Of a stretch of DNA of 64,000 nucleotides, positions 49,374 through 58,498 are shown in pieces (positions within the stretch are counted from its first letter, which is position 1; each line of letters opens with the position of its first letter). A program made the position numbers and the translations under genes. Origin of the DNA: Actinomadura parmotrematis (GTDB lineage Bacteria; Actinomycetota; Actinomycetes; Streptosporangiales; Streptosporangiaceae); contig NZ_JAIBOA010000001.1 of assembly GCF_019458805.1 (NCBI RefSeq), positions 1 to 64,000 on the forward strand, given 5' to 3'. Below the pieces are notes generated by a model. The model did not search any database and was not told the origin of the DNA. It worked only from the letters and a program-made list of their open reading frames with translations.

Positions 49374-51068
49374 ATGGCGAAGGGCGCGACGTCTCCCGCT
49401 GTCACCCTGGAGTACCCCGACGTCCCCGTGGGCGCGATCCTGACCGGCGCGGCCCGGCGGTGGGGCGGCCGGACGGCCCTGCACTACCAGGGCCGCGACA
49501 TCTCCTACACCGAGCTCGCCGCCGACGCGGCCCGCTTCGCCCACGGACTGCGGGCGCGCGGCATCGGCCGCGGCGACGTCGTCGCGCTGCACCTGCCGAA
49601 CATCCCCGAGTTCGCCGTCGCCTACTACGGGACGCTGCTCGCCGGGGCGACCTTCTCGCCCTGCAACCCGCTGCTGCCGGTCGACGACCTGGCCTTCCAG
49701 CTCGCCGACTGCGGCGCGGTCGCGGTGGTCACGGTCGACCTCGTCGCCCCGTCGGTCGCGGCGGCGCTCGCCCGCACCCAGGTCGCCACGGTGATCGTCG
49801 CGGGCGCGTTCGGGCCGGTGGACGCGGCACAGGTCTGCGACGGCGCGTTCGCCGGCCGCGGCGCGGCGTTCGAGGACGTCGGCGCCGGGCGGCCGGACGA
49901 GCCGCCCGCCGTGGACATCGACACCCGCCGCGACCTCGCCCACATCGCCTACACCGGCGGCACCACCGGCCGGTCCAAGGGCGTGATGCTGCCGCACCGC
50001 AACGTCGTGGTGAACGTGATCCAGTTCTCGCACGGCGCGACCGGCGGCACCGCGACCGTGGACGAGGCGGGCGGCCTCGTCCTGGACGCTCCGGCGGGCG
50101 ACCCCGACTTCCCCATCCCGCTCGGCGAGAACGTGCTGGTCAACGTGGCGCCCTGGTTCCACGCCATGGGCACGATCGGCTACCTCAGCAACCCGCTGCT
50201 CGCCGGCTCCACGATCGTCGTGCATCCGCGGCTGGACGTCCCGGCGTTCCTCGCCGACCTGGAGAAGTTCCGGGCGACCGCCCTCGGCGGCGCGCCCGCG
50301 CTGTTCTCCGCGCTGTTCGCCGACCCCACCTTCGCCGAGCGCGACCTGTCGAGCGTGCAGGCCATCCGGTCGGGCGCGGCGCCGCTGTCGCACGACATGA
50401 TCGCCCGGCTGGAGGCGACCTTCCCCGGCGCGATCGTGGTCGAGGCGTACGGGCTCACCGAGGTCAGCATGGGCGCGACCGCGAACCCCGGCAACGTCTC
50501 GGGCGTCCGCAAGGCCGGCACCGTCGGCCCGGCGGTCGCCGACACCCTCGTCAAGGTCGTGGACGCCGGCGAGCCCGAGGTCACCGACGCCACGCCGGGG
50601 CTGCCGGCGGGCGCCGAGGGCGAGGTGTGCGTCAAGGGCCCGCAGGTCATGGCCGGCTATCTGAACCGGCCCGAGGAGACCGCCGCGGTGCTGAGCGACG
50701 ACGGCTGGCTGCGCACCGGCGACATCGGCGTCCTCGACGAGGACGGCTACCTGGCCATCGTGGACCGCAAGAAGGACATGCTGATCTACAACGGCTACAA
50801 CGTCTATCCGCGCGAGCTGGAGGAGAAGCTGCTCGCCCACCCGGCGGTCGCCGGGGCGGCCGTGGTGGGCCGCCCCGACGAGGCGGCGGGGGAGCTGCCG
50901 ACGGCGTTCGTCGTGCGCGCCGGCGACCTCGCCGAGGACGACCTGCTGGCGTACGTGAACGCGCAGGTCGTCCACTACAAGAAGCTGCGCGAGGTGCGGT
51001 TCGTGGACGAGATCCCGGTGTCGGCGGCCGGGAAGATCCTCAAGCGGGAGCTGCGCGACCGGCTCTGA
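49374..51068 (+). CDS. long-chain fatty-acid-CoA ligase-like enzyme
   Basis: A 564-residue ANL-family acyl-CoA synthetase. Motifs: A3 IAYTGGTTGRSKGVMLPHRN, A5 EAYGLTEVSMGA, A7 LRTGDIGVLDEDGYL, A8 DRKKDMLIYNGYNVYPRELE and A10 PVSAAGKILKREL. It resembles fatty-acid or aryl-acid CoA ligases. ATG at 49374 follows AAGGA at about 10 bp; an ATG at 49356 and an earlier GTG are alternatives. Its last 29 bp overlap the 3' end of the convergent LLM oxidoreductase gene. Confidence 0.9.
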   Translation: MAKGATSPAVTLEYPDVPVGAILTGAARRWGGRTALHYQGRDISYTELAADAARFAHGLRARGIGRGDVVALHLPNIPEFAVAYYGTLLAGATFSPCNPLLPVDDLAFQLADCGAVAVVTVDLVAPSVAAALARTQVATVIVAGAFGPVDAAQVCDGAFAGRGAAFEDVGAGRPDEPPAVDIDTRRDLAHIAYTGGTTGRSKGVMLPHRNVVVNVIQFSHGATGGTATVDEAGGLVLDAPAGDPDFPIPLGENVLVNVAPWFHAMGTIGYLSNPLLAGSTIVVHPRLDVPAFLADLEKFRATALGGAPALFSALFADPTFAERDLSSVQAIRSGAAPLSHDMIARLEATFPGAIVVEAYGLTEVSMGATANPGNVSGVRKAGTVGPAVADTLVKVVDAGEPEVTDATPGLPAGAEGEVCVKGPQVMAGYLNRPEETAAVLSDDGWLRTGDIGVLDEDGYLAIVDRKKDMLIYNGYNVYPRELEEKLLAHPAVAGAAVVGRPDEAAGELPTAFVVRAGDLAEDDLLAYVNAQVVHYKKLREVRFVDEIPVSAAGKILKRELRDRL

Positions 51069-51957
51069 CGAGGCCGCCGAGGAACTCCAGGGTGCGGGCC
51101 GGCTCGCCGCCGTGCGGGCTGACGAGCAGGTCCGTGACCCCGGCGTCGGCGAACCGGGCGATCTCGCGCTCCAGGAGGGCCTCGTCGCCCGCCACGACGG
51201 TCTCGTGGACGCCCGCCAGGCCCTGGCGGTCCAGCAGGGCGCGGTAGGCGGGCAGGTCGCCGGCGAAACCGAGCCGCGCGGCGAGCTCGTCGCGGGCGGC
51301 GTCCGGGTCGGCGGTGAGCGCCATGACGGTCCCGGCGAGCACGCGCGGCGCCGGGCGGCCCGCCGCCTCGGCCGCCGCCGTCACCTTCGGCACGATGTGG
51401 CCGGCGAGCGCGGCGGCGCCCGTCCAGGTCGTGACGACGCCGTCGGCGAGCTCGCCCGCGACGCGCAGCATCACGGGCCCGAGCGCCGCCACCACGAGCT
51501 GCGGGGGAGCGACGCCCGCGGGGGCGACCTGCCCGACGGCCGTCAGCGTCTCGCCGTGGTAGTCGACGGCCTCGCCGTGCAGCAGGGGGCGGAGGGCCGT
51601 CAGGTACTCGCGGACGTGCCGCGCCGGGCGCGCGTAGTCGTAGCCGTGGGAGTCCTCGATGTACCACCGGTGGCTCGGCCCGACGCCGAGCACGAACCGG
51701 CCGCCGGTCGCGGCCTGGGCGGTGAGCGCCTGGCTCGCGAGCGCGAGCGGGTGGCGCGGGTAGGTCGGGACGACGGCGGTGCCGACCTCGACGCCGGGCG
51801 CCGCCCGCCCCGCGAGGGCCGCGACGGTGATGGCGTCCCACTCGCCGAACTGGCCGAAGTAGGCGCTCGCCAGCCCCGCCTCGGCGGCCGCCTCGACCTG
51901 GCCGGTGAGCGCGTCCAGCGGCGCGCCGCCGGCGCCGAGGAACAGTCCGATCCGCAT
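51040..51957 (-). CDS. F420-dependent LLM-class oxidoreductase
   Basis: A 305-residue TIM-barrel oxidoreductase of the luciferase-like family, the F420-using subgroup by its opening RIGLFLGAGGAPLDALTGQV, then TAVVPTYPRHPLALASQA and VLGVGPSHRWYIED. F420H2-dependent enzymes of this kind reduce or oxidise varied metabolites and xenobiotics. ATG at 51957. It is divergent from a TetR gene across an operator-bearing gap and likely repressed by it. The 3' end overlaps the acyl-CoA ligase gene by 29 bp. Confidence 0.88.
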   Translation of the reverse strand: MRIGLFLGAGGAPLDALTGQVEAAAEAGLASAYFGQFGEWDAITVAALAGRAAPGVEVGTAVVPTYPRHPLALASQALTAQAATGGRFVLGVGPSHRWYIEDSHGYDYARPARHVREYLTALRPLLHGEAVDYHGETLTAVGQVAPAGVAPPQLVVAALGPVMLRVAGELADGVVTTWTGAAALAGHIVPKVTAAAEAAGRPAPRVLAGTVMALTADPDAARDELAARLGFAGDLPAYRALLDRQGLAGVHETVVAGDEALLEREIARFADAGVTDLLVSPHGGEPARTLEFLGGLVRAGRAAPA

Positions 51958-51975
51958 GGCACCTCCGATTAAGGT

Positions 51976-52030
51976 GAACCGGATCTTCCGGTTCCGTGCG
52001 GCTAGACTAACGTGAACCGCCGATTCCGGA
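51976..52030. promoter_or_regulatory. TetR operators between LLM oxidoreductase and TetR genes
   Basis: A perfect palindrome GAACCGGA-tct-TCCGGTTC occupies 51976-51994. A degraded copy with the same GAACCG-N4-TTCCGG spacing is at 52014-52029. A -10-like TAGACT (52003-52008) for the tetR gene lies between them. This arrangement supports repression of both divergent genes. Confidence 0.75.
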
Positions 52031-52041
52031 TAGGGGGCGCC

Positions 52042-52566
52042 ATGCGCGCCGACGCGCGCCGCAACCGCGACCGCATCACCGCCGCCGCGCTCGCGCTCGT
52101 CGCCGAGCGCGGCCCCGAGGTGCCCATGGAGGAGATCGCCCGCGCCGCCGGCCTCGGCGTCGGCACCCTGTACCGGCACTTCCCCGATCGCGGCGCGCTG
52201 CTGGAGGAGATCTCCGTGGCCGGGCTGGTGGACCTGCGGGACGCCGCGCGCGCCCTGCTGGACGCCGGCGGCCCGCCCTGGGCGGCGGTCGAGGGCTTCG
52301 TCGCGCACTGCGCCGGGCGGCCGCTCGCCCTCATCAAGGCCCTGGCCGAGACGGTGCCCGCGCCGCCCGAGCGCGAGGAGCTCCAGGGCGAGGTGGACAC
52401 GCTGATGCTGCGGATGGTCGGGGCCGCGCAGGCCGCGGGCGCGCTCCGCGCCGACCTCGCGCCCGCCGACGCCGTCGCCGTGCTGAGCGCGGTCGTCTGC
52501 CGGCCGGGCGTCCGCGCGGGCGACGCGCTCACCACCGTCCTGCTGGACGGCCTGCGCGCCCGCTGA
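52042..52566 (+). CDS. TetR-family transcriptional regulator
   Basis: A 174-residue TetR protein. The N-terminal helix-turn-helix reads RITAAALALVAERGPEVPME, then IARAAGLGVGTLYRHFPDRG; the C-terminal half is the variable ligand-binding, dimerisation region. It is divergent from the LLM oxidoreductase with paired GAACCG-type operators, so it most likely controls that gene and itself. ATG at 52042 follows TAGGGGGC. Confidence 0.9.
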   Translation: MRADARRNRDRITAAALALVAERGPEVPMEEIARAAGLGVGTLYRHFPDRGALLEEISVAGLVDLRDAARALLDAGGPPWAAVEGFVAHCAGRPLALIKALAETVPAPPEREELQGEVDTLMLRMVGAAQAAGALRADLAPADAVAVLSAVVCRPGVRAGDALTTVLLDGLRAR

Positions 52567-52599
52567 ACGCCCGGCCGGAGCGGGCCGGGCCGGGCCGGG

Positions 52600-53694
52600 T
52601 CAGCTTCCGGGCAGCTCGCCGAGCTTGACGTCCACGGTCCTCGTCGCGCCGCCGGTGTCCTTGATCTCGACCTTGGCGGTGTCGCCCGGGCTGAGCTGCG
52701 CGAGCACCTCGGCGAGCTCGGTCTGGCTGGGCGTCCGCGTCCCGTTCACCGACACGATCATGTCGCCGGCCTTGATGCCCGCCGCGTCCGCCGGGCCGCC
52801 CCTGGTGACCGACACGACGCCGACCGAGGTCTCCTCACCGCTCTGGTCGATGATGGTGCGCACCGTCACGCCGAGCGCGGCGCGGCCGGTGTTGCTGACC
52901 TTCCCGTCCTTGATGAGCTGCGGCACGATCGACTTCACCGTGTTGCTCGGGGTGGCGAAGCCGATGCCGACGGCGGCGCCGCCCATCTGCGGGTCGGACG
53001 CGGCGGCCGTCGGGATGCCGAGCACCTGCCCGCTCATGTCCACCAGCGCGCCGCCGCTGTTGCCGGGGTTGATCGCCGCGCTCGTCTGGATCGCGTTGCC
53101 GATGGTGGCGCCCGGGAAGGCGCCCTCGCGCTGGGTGGACACCGTCCGGTTCAGCGCCGACACGATGCCGTTGGTGACGCTGCCCGCCAGGCCGAGCGGG
53201 TTGCCCATCGCCAGCACCATCTGGCCGACCTTGGCGTTGCCCGAGTCCGCGAACCGCGCGGCCTTCAGGTTCGCGCCGCTCACCTTGACCACGGCGAGGT
53301 CGTCGGCGTTGAACGAGCCGACCAGCTCGGCGTCCAGGGCCTGCCCGCCGCTCGCCGCCGTCACCGTGATCTGCTTGGCGCCCGCCACCACGTGCGCGTT
53401 GGTGACGATGTCGCCCTGGTCGTCGTAGACGACGCCCGACCCCTCGCCCTCGTCGGTCTTGATCTGCACGACCGACGGCAGCACCTCGTTGACGACCTTC
53501 TCGTACTGCGCCTCGGTCTGCGCCACCGGCGCGCCCGCCGCCGCACCGCCCGCCGCGCCGGACGACGCCGTCGCGGAGGCGCTCGCGCCCGTCCGCGCCG
53601 CCGTCCTGCTGTCCTCGCCGCACGCCGCCAGCGCGAGCGCGCCCGCGAGCACCACGGCGCCCGCCCGGACGCCGATGCCGATCCTGTTGTCCAC
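52600..53694 (-). CDS. HtrA/DegP-like serine protease lipoprotein with PDZ domain
   Basis: A 364-residue exported trypsin-like protease. The lipobox LALAAC (Cys about residue 23) is followed by a Ser/Ala-rich linker. The catalytic triad is His in DIVTNAHVVAG, Asp in NADDLAVVKV and Ser in INPGNSGGALVD. One PDZ domain ends the protein (VTRGGPADAAGIKAGDMIVS, then NGTRTPSQTEL). It would degrade or chaperone misfolded envelope proteins. GTG at 53694 follows GGAGG; longer open frame upstream lacks signal-peptide character. Confidence 0.92.
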   Translation of the reverse strand: MDNRIGIGVRAGAVVLAGALALAACGEDSRTAARTGASASATASSGAAGGAAAGAPVAQTEAQYEKVVNEVLPSVVQIKTDEGEGSGVVYDDQGDIVTNAHVVAGAKQITVTAASGGQALDAELVGSFNADDLAVVKVSGANLKAARFADSGNAKVGQMVLAMGNPLGLAGSVTNGIVSALNRTVSTQREGAFPGATIGNAIQTSAAINPGNSGGALVDMSGQVLGIPTAAASDPQMGGAAVGIGFATPSNTVKSIVPQLIKDGKVSNTGRAALGVTVRTIIDQSGEETSVGVVSVTRGGPADAAGIKAGDMIVSVNGTRTPSQTELAEVLAQLSPGDTAKVEIKDTGGATRTVDVKLGELPGS

Positions 53695-53886
53695 CGAGCC
53701 CACCTCCGACTGGTCCCTGCCCACCGCGGGCGGTCCCGCACACGCGGGACCGGCCGACCCGGCGTGATCTTGAATTTCCGGCGGTCCCGGCATGACCCGC
53801 CGCGTTCATCAATCGCCTCTTACGCCTCGTTTACCTGCGGTTCGTTAGAAATGAGACAGCAGGGACAGCTCGCCGATCGGGGGATC
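53695..53886. promoter_or_regulatory. divergent promoter region HtrA / baeRF3
   Basis: The 192-bp gap holds the start regions of the leftward protease and rightward baeRF3-type gene. GGGGGA just before 53887 is the ribosome site of the latter. I see an AT-richer stretch at 53800-53860 but no convincing palindrome. Confidence 0.35.
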
Positions 53887-54984
53887 ATGGACGCCGTCAC
53901 TCTGTCCGACCTGCGCAAGCCGCGCACCTTCCCGGCGGTCTCGGTGCTGATGCCGACCCACCGCCGCCCGCCGCAGAACCAGCAGGACCAGATCCGGCTG
54001 CGGAACCTGCTCGCCGAGGTGCGCCGCCGCCTCCGGCAGGACCCCGGCGTCGCCGACGCCGCCGCCGACGAGGTGCTGCGCGGCCTGGAGCGGGCCGCCG
54101 GCGAGGTGGACCTGCGGCACGCCGAGGACGGGCTGGTGCTGTTCGCCACCGGCGACGGCGAGCACCACGCGTTCACCGTCGCCCAGCCCGTCGACGAGCG
54201 CGTCGTGGTGGACACCACCTTCGCCACCCGCGACCTCGTCGCGGCCTACACCCGCAGCACCAAGTACTGGCTGCTGTCGCTGTCGGACCAGGCCGTGCGG
54301 CTCTGGGACGGGCAGGGCGAGGAGCTCGCCGAGCACGCCGCCGACGGCTTCCCGATCGAGCCCGAACCCGGCGACGAGCCGAACGGCACCCGCTCGTCCC
54401 CGCGCGGCGCCCAGCACGGCGACGAGCGGCACCGCAAGCTGATGCGCGAGGCCGTGTCCGCCCTGGAGGGGGTCCTCGCCGGCGACCGGCGGCCCGTCGT
54501 CGTCGCGGGCGTCACCCGGCACCAGGCGTTCTTCGACGAGGCCGCCGGGCCCGCCGTCACCGTCGCCGGCCGGGTGGACGGCGCCTACGAGGGCGCCCCC
54601 GCGAGCACCCTCGCCGAGCTCGCCCGCCCGGCCCTCGACGCCTACGAGGACCTCCGCGAGGTCGCGGTGCTCACCGAGCTGGAGGCGGCCCGCGGGCTCC
54701 AGCGCTACGTCGCGGGCGTCCGCCGCGTCGCCGAGCTCGTCGGGGAGGGCCGCGGCGAGCACCTCGTCGTCGAGCGCGGCTACTACGCGCCCGCCGTCCG
54801 CACCGGGACCGGCGAGCTCATCCCGGTGGACGGGCGGCTCGGCGCGCTGCGCGGCGCCGACGTCGTCGACGACGTGGTGGACGACATCATCGAGACCACC
54901 CTGGAGTACGGCGGAGAGGTCACCTTCGTCTCCGACGGGTTCCTGGTCGACCACGACCGGATCGCCCTGGTGGTGCGCTTCTAG
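53887..54984 (+). CDS. baeRF3-type release-factor-like protein
   Basis: A 365-residue protein of the bacterial archaeo-eukaryotic release factor (baeRF) superfamily, family 3. The opening PAVSVLMPTHRRPPQNQQDQ, the mid-domain FTVAQPVDERVVVDTTFATRD and TKYWLLSLSDQAVRLW, then GVTRHQAFFDEA, match that group, sometimes mislabelled chemotaxis protein. The superfamily is proposed to act at stalled ribosomes, as bacterial counterparts of eRF1/Pelota. ATG at 53887; an upstream in-frame ATG adds MRQQGQLADRGI. Confidence 0.75.
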   Translation: MDAVTLSDLRKPRTFPAVSVLMPTHRRPPQNQQDQIRLRNLLAEVRRRLRQDPGVADAAADEVLRGLERAAGEVDLRHAEDGLVLFATGDGEHHAFTVAQPVDERVVVDTTFATRDLVAAYTRSTKYWLLSLSDQAVRLWDGQGEELAEHAADGFPIEPEPGDEPNGTRSSPRGAQHGDERHRKLMREAVSALEGVLAGDRRPVVVAGVTRHQAFFDEAAGPAVTVAGRVDGAYEGAPASTLAELARPALDAYEDLREVAVLTELEAARGLQRYVAGVRRVAELVGEGRGEHLVVERGYYAPAVRTGTGELIPVDGRLGALRGADVVDDVVDDIIETTLEYGGEVTFVSDGFLVDHDRIALVVRF

Positions 54985-55023
54985 CGCCGTACACGGCGGG
55001 ATCCCGGAACCGCCCCCGGGATC
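54985..55023. terminator. tandem hairpins after baeRF3-type gene
   Basis: CGCCG/CGGCG (54985-54998) is followed by GATCCCGG/CCGGGATC (55000-55007 with 55016-55023). Together they separate the convergent baeRF3 and YdjM-like genes. Confidence 0.55.
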
Positions 55024-55050
55024 TCGCCCCCTCGCCCCGCGCCGCCCGGG

Positions 55051-55767
55051 TCAGGTGCGGGTGAGCCACTCCGCGCCGACGTCGCCGAGCGCGGAGCGGA
55101 CCGCGAGGATCGCGACGCCGAGGGTGAGCAGCGGCACCACGACCCAGCGCTCCACCTTGCCGTCGGTGCGCGGGATCAGCGGGATCTCCACCCGCCACGG
55201 CACCGGCCAGAGGACCGGCACCCCGCGCGGGGTGAGCGCGTCCCCGAGGATGTGCGCGAGGCAGCCGAGGAACACCGCGAACCCGACGAACGTCATGTCC
55301 AGGCCGTGCATCAGCCAGACCGCGATCAGCGCGAGCGCGCAGTCGGCGATCGCCGACTGCGGCTCCCGGCCCTCGAAGTCGAAGCCGATGCCGCGCAGCC
55401 CGAACCCGACGATGACGAACAGCGCGACCCACCACCCGTAGATCGCGTGGGTGGCGAGCCAGTCCATCGCGTAGCCCATCGCCGCCGCGAACAGCAGCGA
55501 GTGGGTGGCGTGCCGGTGCCCGCCCGACAGCTTACCGACGTACTTGCAGAACACCCGCGTGATCGGCCCGTAGGTCTGGGCGATGCGGCCGCTGTGGTGG
55601 TCGATGTCGGGCAGCAGCGCGGCCCCCGCCGCGACGACGCCGCCCGCCAGCAGCTGCTGGGCGTCCAGGTGGACGGCGTGCGTCCCGAGCAGGCGGTCCG
55701 AGCTGAGCAGCGGCATCGCGCCGAGCCACAGCAGCGCGCCGCTCATCGCGTGCGTCTTCCCCATCAT
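55051..55767 (-). CDS. YdjM-like membrane-bound metal-dependent hydrolase
   Basis: A 238-residue inner-membrane protein of the YdjM/LexA-induced family. It begins MMGKTHAMSGALLWLGAMP, has ALLPDIDHHSGRIAQTYGP with the metal-binding DIDHH cluster, and GHRHATHSLLF carrying further His ligands; helices around 100-200 span the membrane. The family is predicted to be zinc-dependent hydrolases; substrates are unknown. In some bacteria relatives are SOS-induced, but I see no LexA box here. Confidence 0.82.
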   Translation of the reverse strand: MMGKTHAMSGALLWLGAMPLLSSDRLLGTHAVHLDAQQLLAGGVVAAGAALLPDIDHHSGRIAQTYGPITRVFCKYVGKLSGGHRHATHSLLFAAAMGYAMDWLATHAIYGWWVALFVIVGFGLRGIGFDFEGREPQSAIADCALALIAVWLMHGLDMTFVGFAVFLGCLAHILGDALTPRGVPVLWPVPWRVEIPLIPRTDGKVERWVVVPLLTLGVAILAVRSALGDVGAEWLTRT

Positions 55768-55939
55768 CGCGTGCGCTCCCCGAAGTGCAGACCCGCGGTC
55801 GCCGTCCCCGTGCGGCCGCCCGCCGCCCCGGACTCTAGCCCGGTAATGATCGCTTTCGCGGGCGGCGCGCCGATGGCGGCGGTTGGTCCGGATTGGACGT
55901 CCCGCCCGATCACCGCGTTCCGCGGGCGGGGCGCGGCGG

Positions 55940-56629
55940 TCAGCGGATGAAGACGGCGTAGTCGGCGACGTCGCCGGTGATCGCGGGCGGCAGCCCGGCG
56001 ACCGCCGACAGCTCCTCGGCGGACACGAACCCGCCCGTCTCGGCGCGCACCCGCTCGATCCGCTCGGCGAGCTCGGCCGTGATGCCCGGCAGCGTCATGA
56101 GCGCCTCGGCGGGCGCGTGGTTGACGTCGACCAGGCCGCCGTCCCTGTACTGGCGGGGCAGGTCGGGGCGCCCGATGCGCAGCTCGCGGGCGAGGCCGGG
56201 GTCGCCCGCGGCGAGCGCCCGCGCCTTCTGCCGGAGCAGCCGCTGCTGCCGCACCCGCTCCACCACCGCGTCGTTGCCGATGCCGGCGAGGCCGTGGGGG
56301 TCGAACACCCGGCGGCGGACGACGAACGCGTGCGCCGACCCGCCGATCGCGAGCAGGAACATCAGCACGCCCGCGGTGGTCTGCGAGCGGTCGCCGGCGC
56401 GCACGTCCGGCAGCACCGTCATCAGCAGCGCGAACAGGCCGATGTAGACGGCCGCGGACACCAGCAGGTGCGCCGACCGGCGCCAGAGGGCCGCGGCCGC
56501 GAACGTGAACGGCGTCGCGAAGCCCAGGCTGAGGAACGGCAGCGCGGCCCACGTCACGCTGATCGCGGCCCGGCCCGGCGGCATGCTGTCGGAGGGGACG
56601 CGGGGCTCGTACGGCGCTGGCACGTTCAT
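55940..56629 (-). CDS. membrane protein with ComEA-type helix-hairpin-helix
   Basis: A 229-residue protein. The first 110 residues hold three hydrophobic helices (ATPFTFAAAALW, LVSAAVYIGLFALLMTVL, TAGVLMFLLAIGGSAHAF). A basic helical linker (ERVRQQRLLRQKARAL) follows, and the C terminus is a helix-hairpin-helix domain (VDVNHAPAEALMTLPGITAE, then AERIERVRAETGGFVSAEEL) like ComEA and T2SS-linked DNA-binding proteins. ATG at 56629. DNA binding at the membrane is plausible but unproven. Confidence 0.78.
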   Translation of the reverse strand: MNVPAPYEPRVPSDSMPPGRAAISVTWAALPFLSLGFATPFTFAAAALWRRSAHLLVSAAVYIGLFALLMTVLPDVRAGDRSQTTAGVLMFLLAIGGSAHAFVVRRRVFDPHGLAGIGNDAVVERVRQQRLLRQKARALAAGDPGLARELRIGRPDLPRQYRDGGLVDVNHAPAEALMTLPGITAELAERIERVRAETGGFVSAEELSAVAGLPPAITGDVADYAVFIR

Positions 56630-56704
56630 CGAGGCGTACTCCCGGCGGGGGGATCGGGGTGACTCTGCGACGAAGACTCTGGCGAGGACGTTCCCGCGAA
56701 CGGG

Positions 56705-57556
56705 CTAGGGCAGTGTCAGGATCTCGTGGCCGTCATCGGTCACCAGGATGGTGTGCTCGAACTGCGCGGTGCGCCGGCGGTCCTTGGTGACGACCGTCCA
56801 GCCGTCGTCCCACATGTCGTACTCGTAGGTCCCGAGGGTCAGCATCGGCTCGACGGTGAAGGTCATGCCCGCCTCGATCACCTTCGTGGCGTTCGGGTCG
56901 TCGTAGTGCGGGACGACCAGGCCCGAGTGGAAGGTGGTGCCGATGCCGTGGCCGGTGAAGTCGCGCACCACGCCGTACCCGAACCGCTTGGCGTAGGACT
57001 CGATCACCCGGCCGACGACGTTCAGCGCGCGGCCGGGGCGGGCCGCGCGGATGCCGCGCAGCGTCGCCTCGCGGGTCCGCTCCACCAGCAGCCGCGACTC
57101 CTCGTCGACGTCGCCGGCGAGGAACGTGGCGTTGGTGTCGCCGTGCACGCCGTCGACGAAGGCGGTGATGTCGATGTTGACGATGTCGCCGTCGCGCACC
57201 ACGGTGTCGTCGGGGATGCCGTGGCAGATCACCTCGTTCAGCGAGCTGCAGAGCGACTTGGGGAACCCCCGGTACCCGAGCGTGGACGGGTAGGCGTCGT
57301 GGTCGATGAGGAACTGGTGGCCGATCGCGTCCAGCTCGTCGGTGGTGATCCCGGGGCGGACGTTGCGGCCGACCTCCTGGAGCGCCTGCGCGGCGATCCG
57401 CCCGGCCACCCGCATCCGCGCGATCGTGTCGGCGTCCTTGACGTCCGGCTCGCTCGTCCTCGGCCGCGCCTTGCCCACGTACTCGGGGCGCGGGATGCGC
57501 GCCGGGACCTTGCGCATCGGCGAGACGTGTCCGGGCTCCAGGAGGTGGGTCGTCAT
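56705..57556 (-). CDS. map: type I methionine aminopeptidase (MetAP1c)
   Basis: A 283-residue methionine aminopeptidase that removes N-terminal Met from nascent proteins. Metal ligands and catalytic residues stand in [50 protein letters not shown] and AQFEHTILV. The N-terminal extension with Pro-rich [16 protein letters not shown] is the mark of the actinobacterial MetAP1c type. ATG at 57556 keeps that extension. The divergent neighbour encodes a small SPOR-like protein. Confidence 0.93.
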   Translation of the reverse strand: MTTHLLEPGHVSPMRKVPARIPRPEYVGKARPRTSEPDVKDADTIARMRVAGRIAAQALQEVGRNVRPGITTDELDAIGHQFLIDHDAYPSTLGYRGFPKSLCSSLNEVICHGIPDDTVVRDGDIVNIDITAFVDGVHGDTNATFLAGDVDEESRLLVERTREATLRGIRAARPGRALNVVGRVIESYAKRFGYGVVRDFTGHGIGTTFHSGLVVPHYDDPNATKVIEAGMTFTVEPMLTLGTYEYDMWDDGWTVVTKDRRRTAQFEHTILVTDDGHEILTLP

Positions 57557-57622
57557 ACCGAGGAGTTTAGTCAGCCCGATCGGGGCACGATCCGGGGCGG
57601 CGGGAAGATCAGAGGAGGAACG

Positions 57623-57802
57623 ATGAGCGACAACGACGGCGACTGGTGGTTCTGCCTCACCCATAAGAAGGTCGAGCACGGCGCCGGCTGCCCGAACAAG
57701 GACCGGATGGGCCCCTACGCCTCCGAAGCGGACGCGGCGAACGCGCTCGAACTCGCCCGGCAGCGCAACGAGGCGTGGCGGGCCCAGGACGACGACGACT
57801 GA
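57623..57802 (+). CDS. small conserved SPOR-like protein (59 aa)
   Basis: A 59-residue acidic protein: [20 protein letters not shown] carries two Cys and two His that may bind zinc, and [23 protein letters not shown] is a helical segment like short actinobacterial proteins annotated SPOR-like. ATG at 57623 follows AGGAGG. It is divergent from map over 66 bp, an arrangement I believe recurs in actinomycetes. Function unknown. Confidence 0.75.
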   Translation: MSDNDGDWWFCLTHKKVEHGAGCPNKDRMGPYASEADAANALELARQRNEAWRAQDDDD

Positions 57803-57826
57803 TCCCGGCGTCAGTCGACCACGGCG

Positions 57827-58423
57827 TCAGTCCACCACGGGCCCGCTGATCGTCTCCAGGACCCTGGCGAGGCGGGCGCGCAGCCCGGTGCGGCCCCGCG
57901 CGGCGGCGGACCCGGCGTCCGCCGCCGCCGCGCTGACCAGGTGCTGGGCGCCGTCGAAGGTCACCAGCGGGTCGGCGGCCGGCACCGACAGCGCCTCGTG
58001 CGCGAGGCCGCGCAGCTCGCGGTCGCCGCCGTCCAGGGACAGGATCACCGCGCCGGTGCGGCGCGCGTCGTCCACCCGCTCCAGCAGCGGGACGGGCGCC
58101 TCGCCCTCGGCGACGACGAACAGCGTCTCGCCGCGCCGGGCCGCCTCCAGCCGCTCCAGGCCGACGGCGAGGTGGGCGGGCGCGCCCGGCGGCGGCGCCC
58201 ACCGCACGAGCGTCGGGGCGAGGCCGGGCAGGGCCGCGAGGCGGCTCTCGTCGTCCAGGTGCGCGGCCAGGTGCCAGGGCTCCTCCGCGGGCGTCCCGAC
58301 GAGCATCAGCCCGCCCGGCGTGCGCGCCGAGACGCGCAGCGCCCGCGCGAACTCGCGGGTGCGCTCCAGCCATCCGGTGGTCGCGAGCACCTCGCGCAGC
58401 ATCGTCACCTGTTCGCCGTCCAC
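57827..58423 (-). CDS. conserved hypothetical protein (198 aa)
   Basis: I do not recognise a functional family. The 198-residue protein is soluble, with TTGWLERTREFARALRVSA near the start, GLMLVGTPAEEPWHLAAHLDDES, LAVGLERLEAARRGETLFVV and an Arg-rich C terminus. No catalytic motif or membrane helix is apparent; the text looks like an alpha/beta soluble domain. The GTG at 58423 is one option, with an ATG seven codons inside. It is convergent with the small SPOR-like gene (24-bp gap). Confidence 0.65.
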   Translation of the reverse strand: MDGEQVTMLREVLATTGWLERTREFARALRVSARTPGGLMLVGTPAEEPWHLAAHLDDESRLAALPGLAPTLVRWAPPPGAPAHLAVGLERLEAARRGETLFVVAEGEAPVPLLERVDDARRTGAVILSLDGGDRELRGLAHEALSVPAADPLVTFDGAQHLVSAAAADAGSAAARGRTGLRARLARVLETISGPVVD

Positions 58424-58485
58424 GGGTCACCATGGTGCCCCAGCGGACGCCGGGGGCACCTGCTTTCGGCCGGATGCCCGCCTGG

Positions 58486-58498
58486 CACACTCGGCGGT
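58486..58498 (+). promoter_or_regulatory. candidate leaderless -10 of F420-NADP reductase gene
   Basis: CACACT (58486-58491) is followed by 7 nt (CGGCGGT) and the ATG at 58499. No Shine-Dalgarno separates them. Confidence 0.4.
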
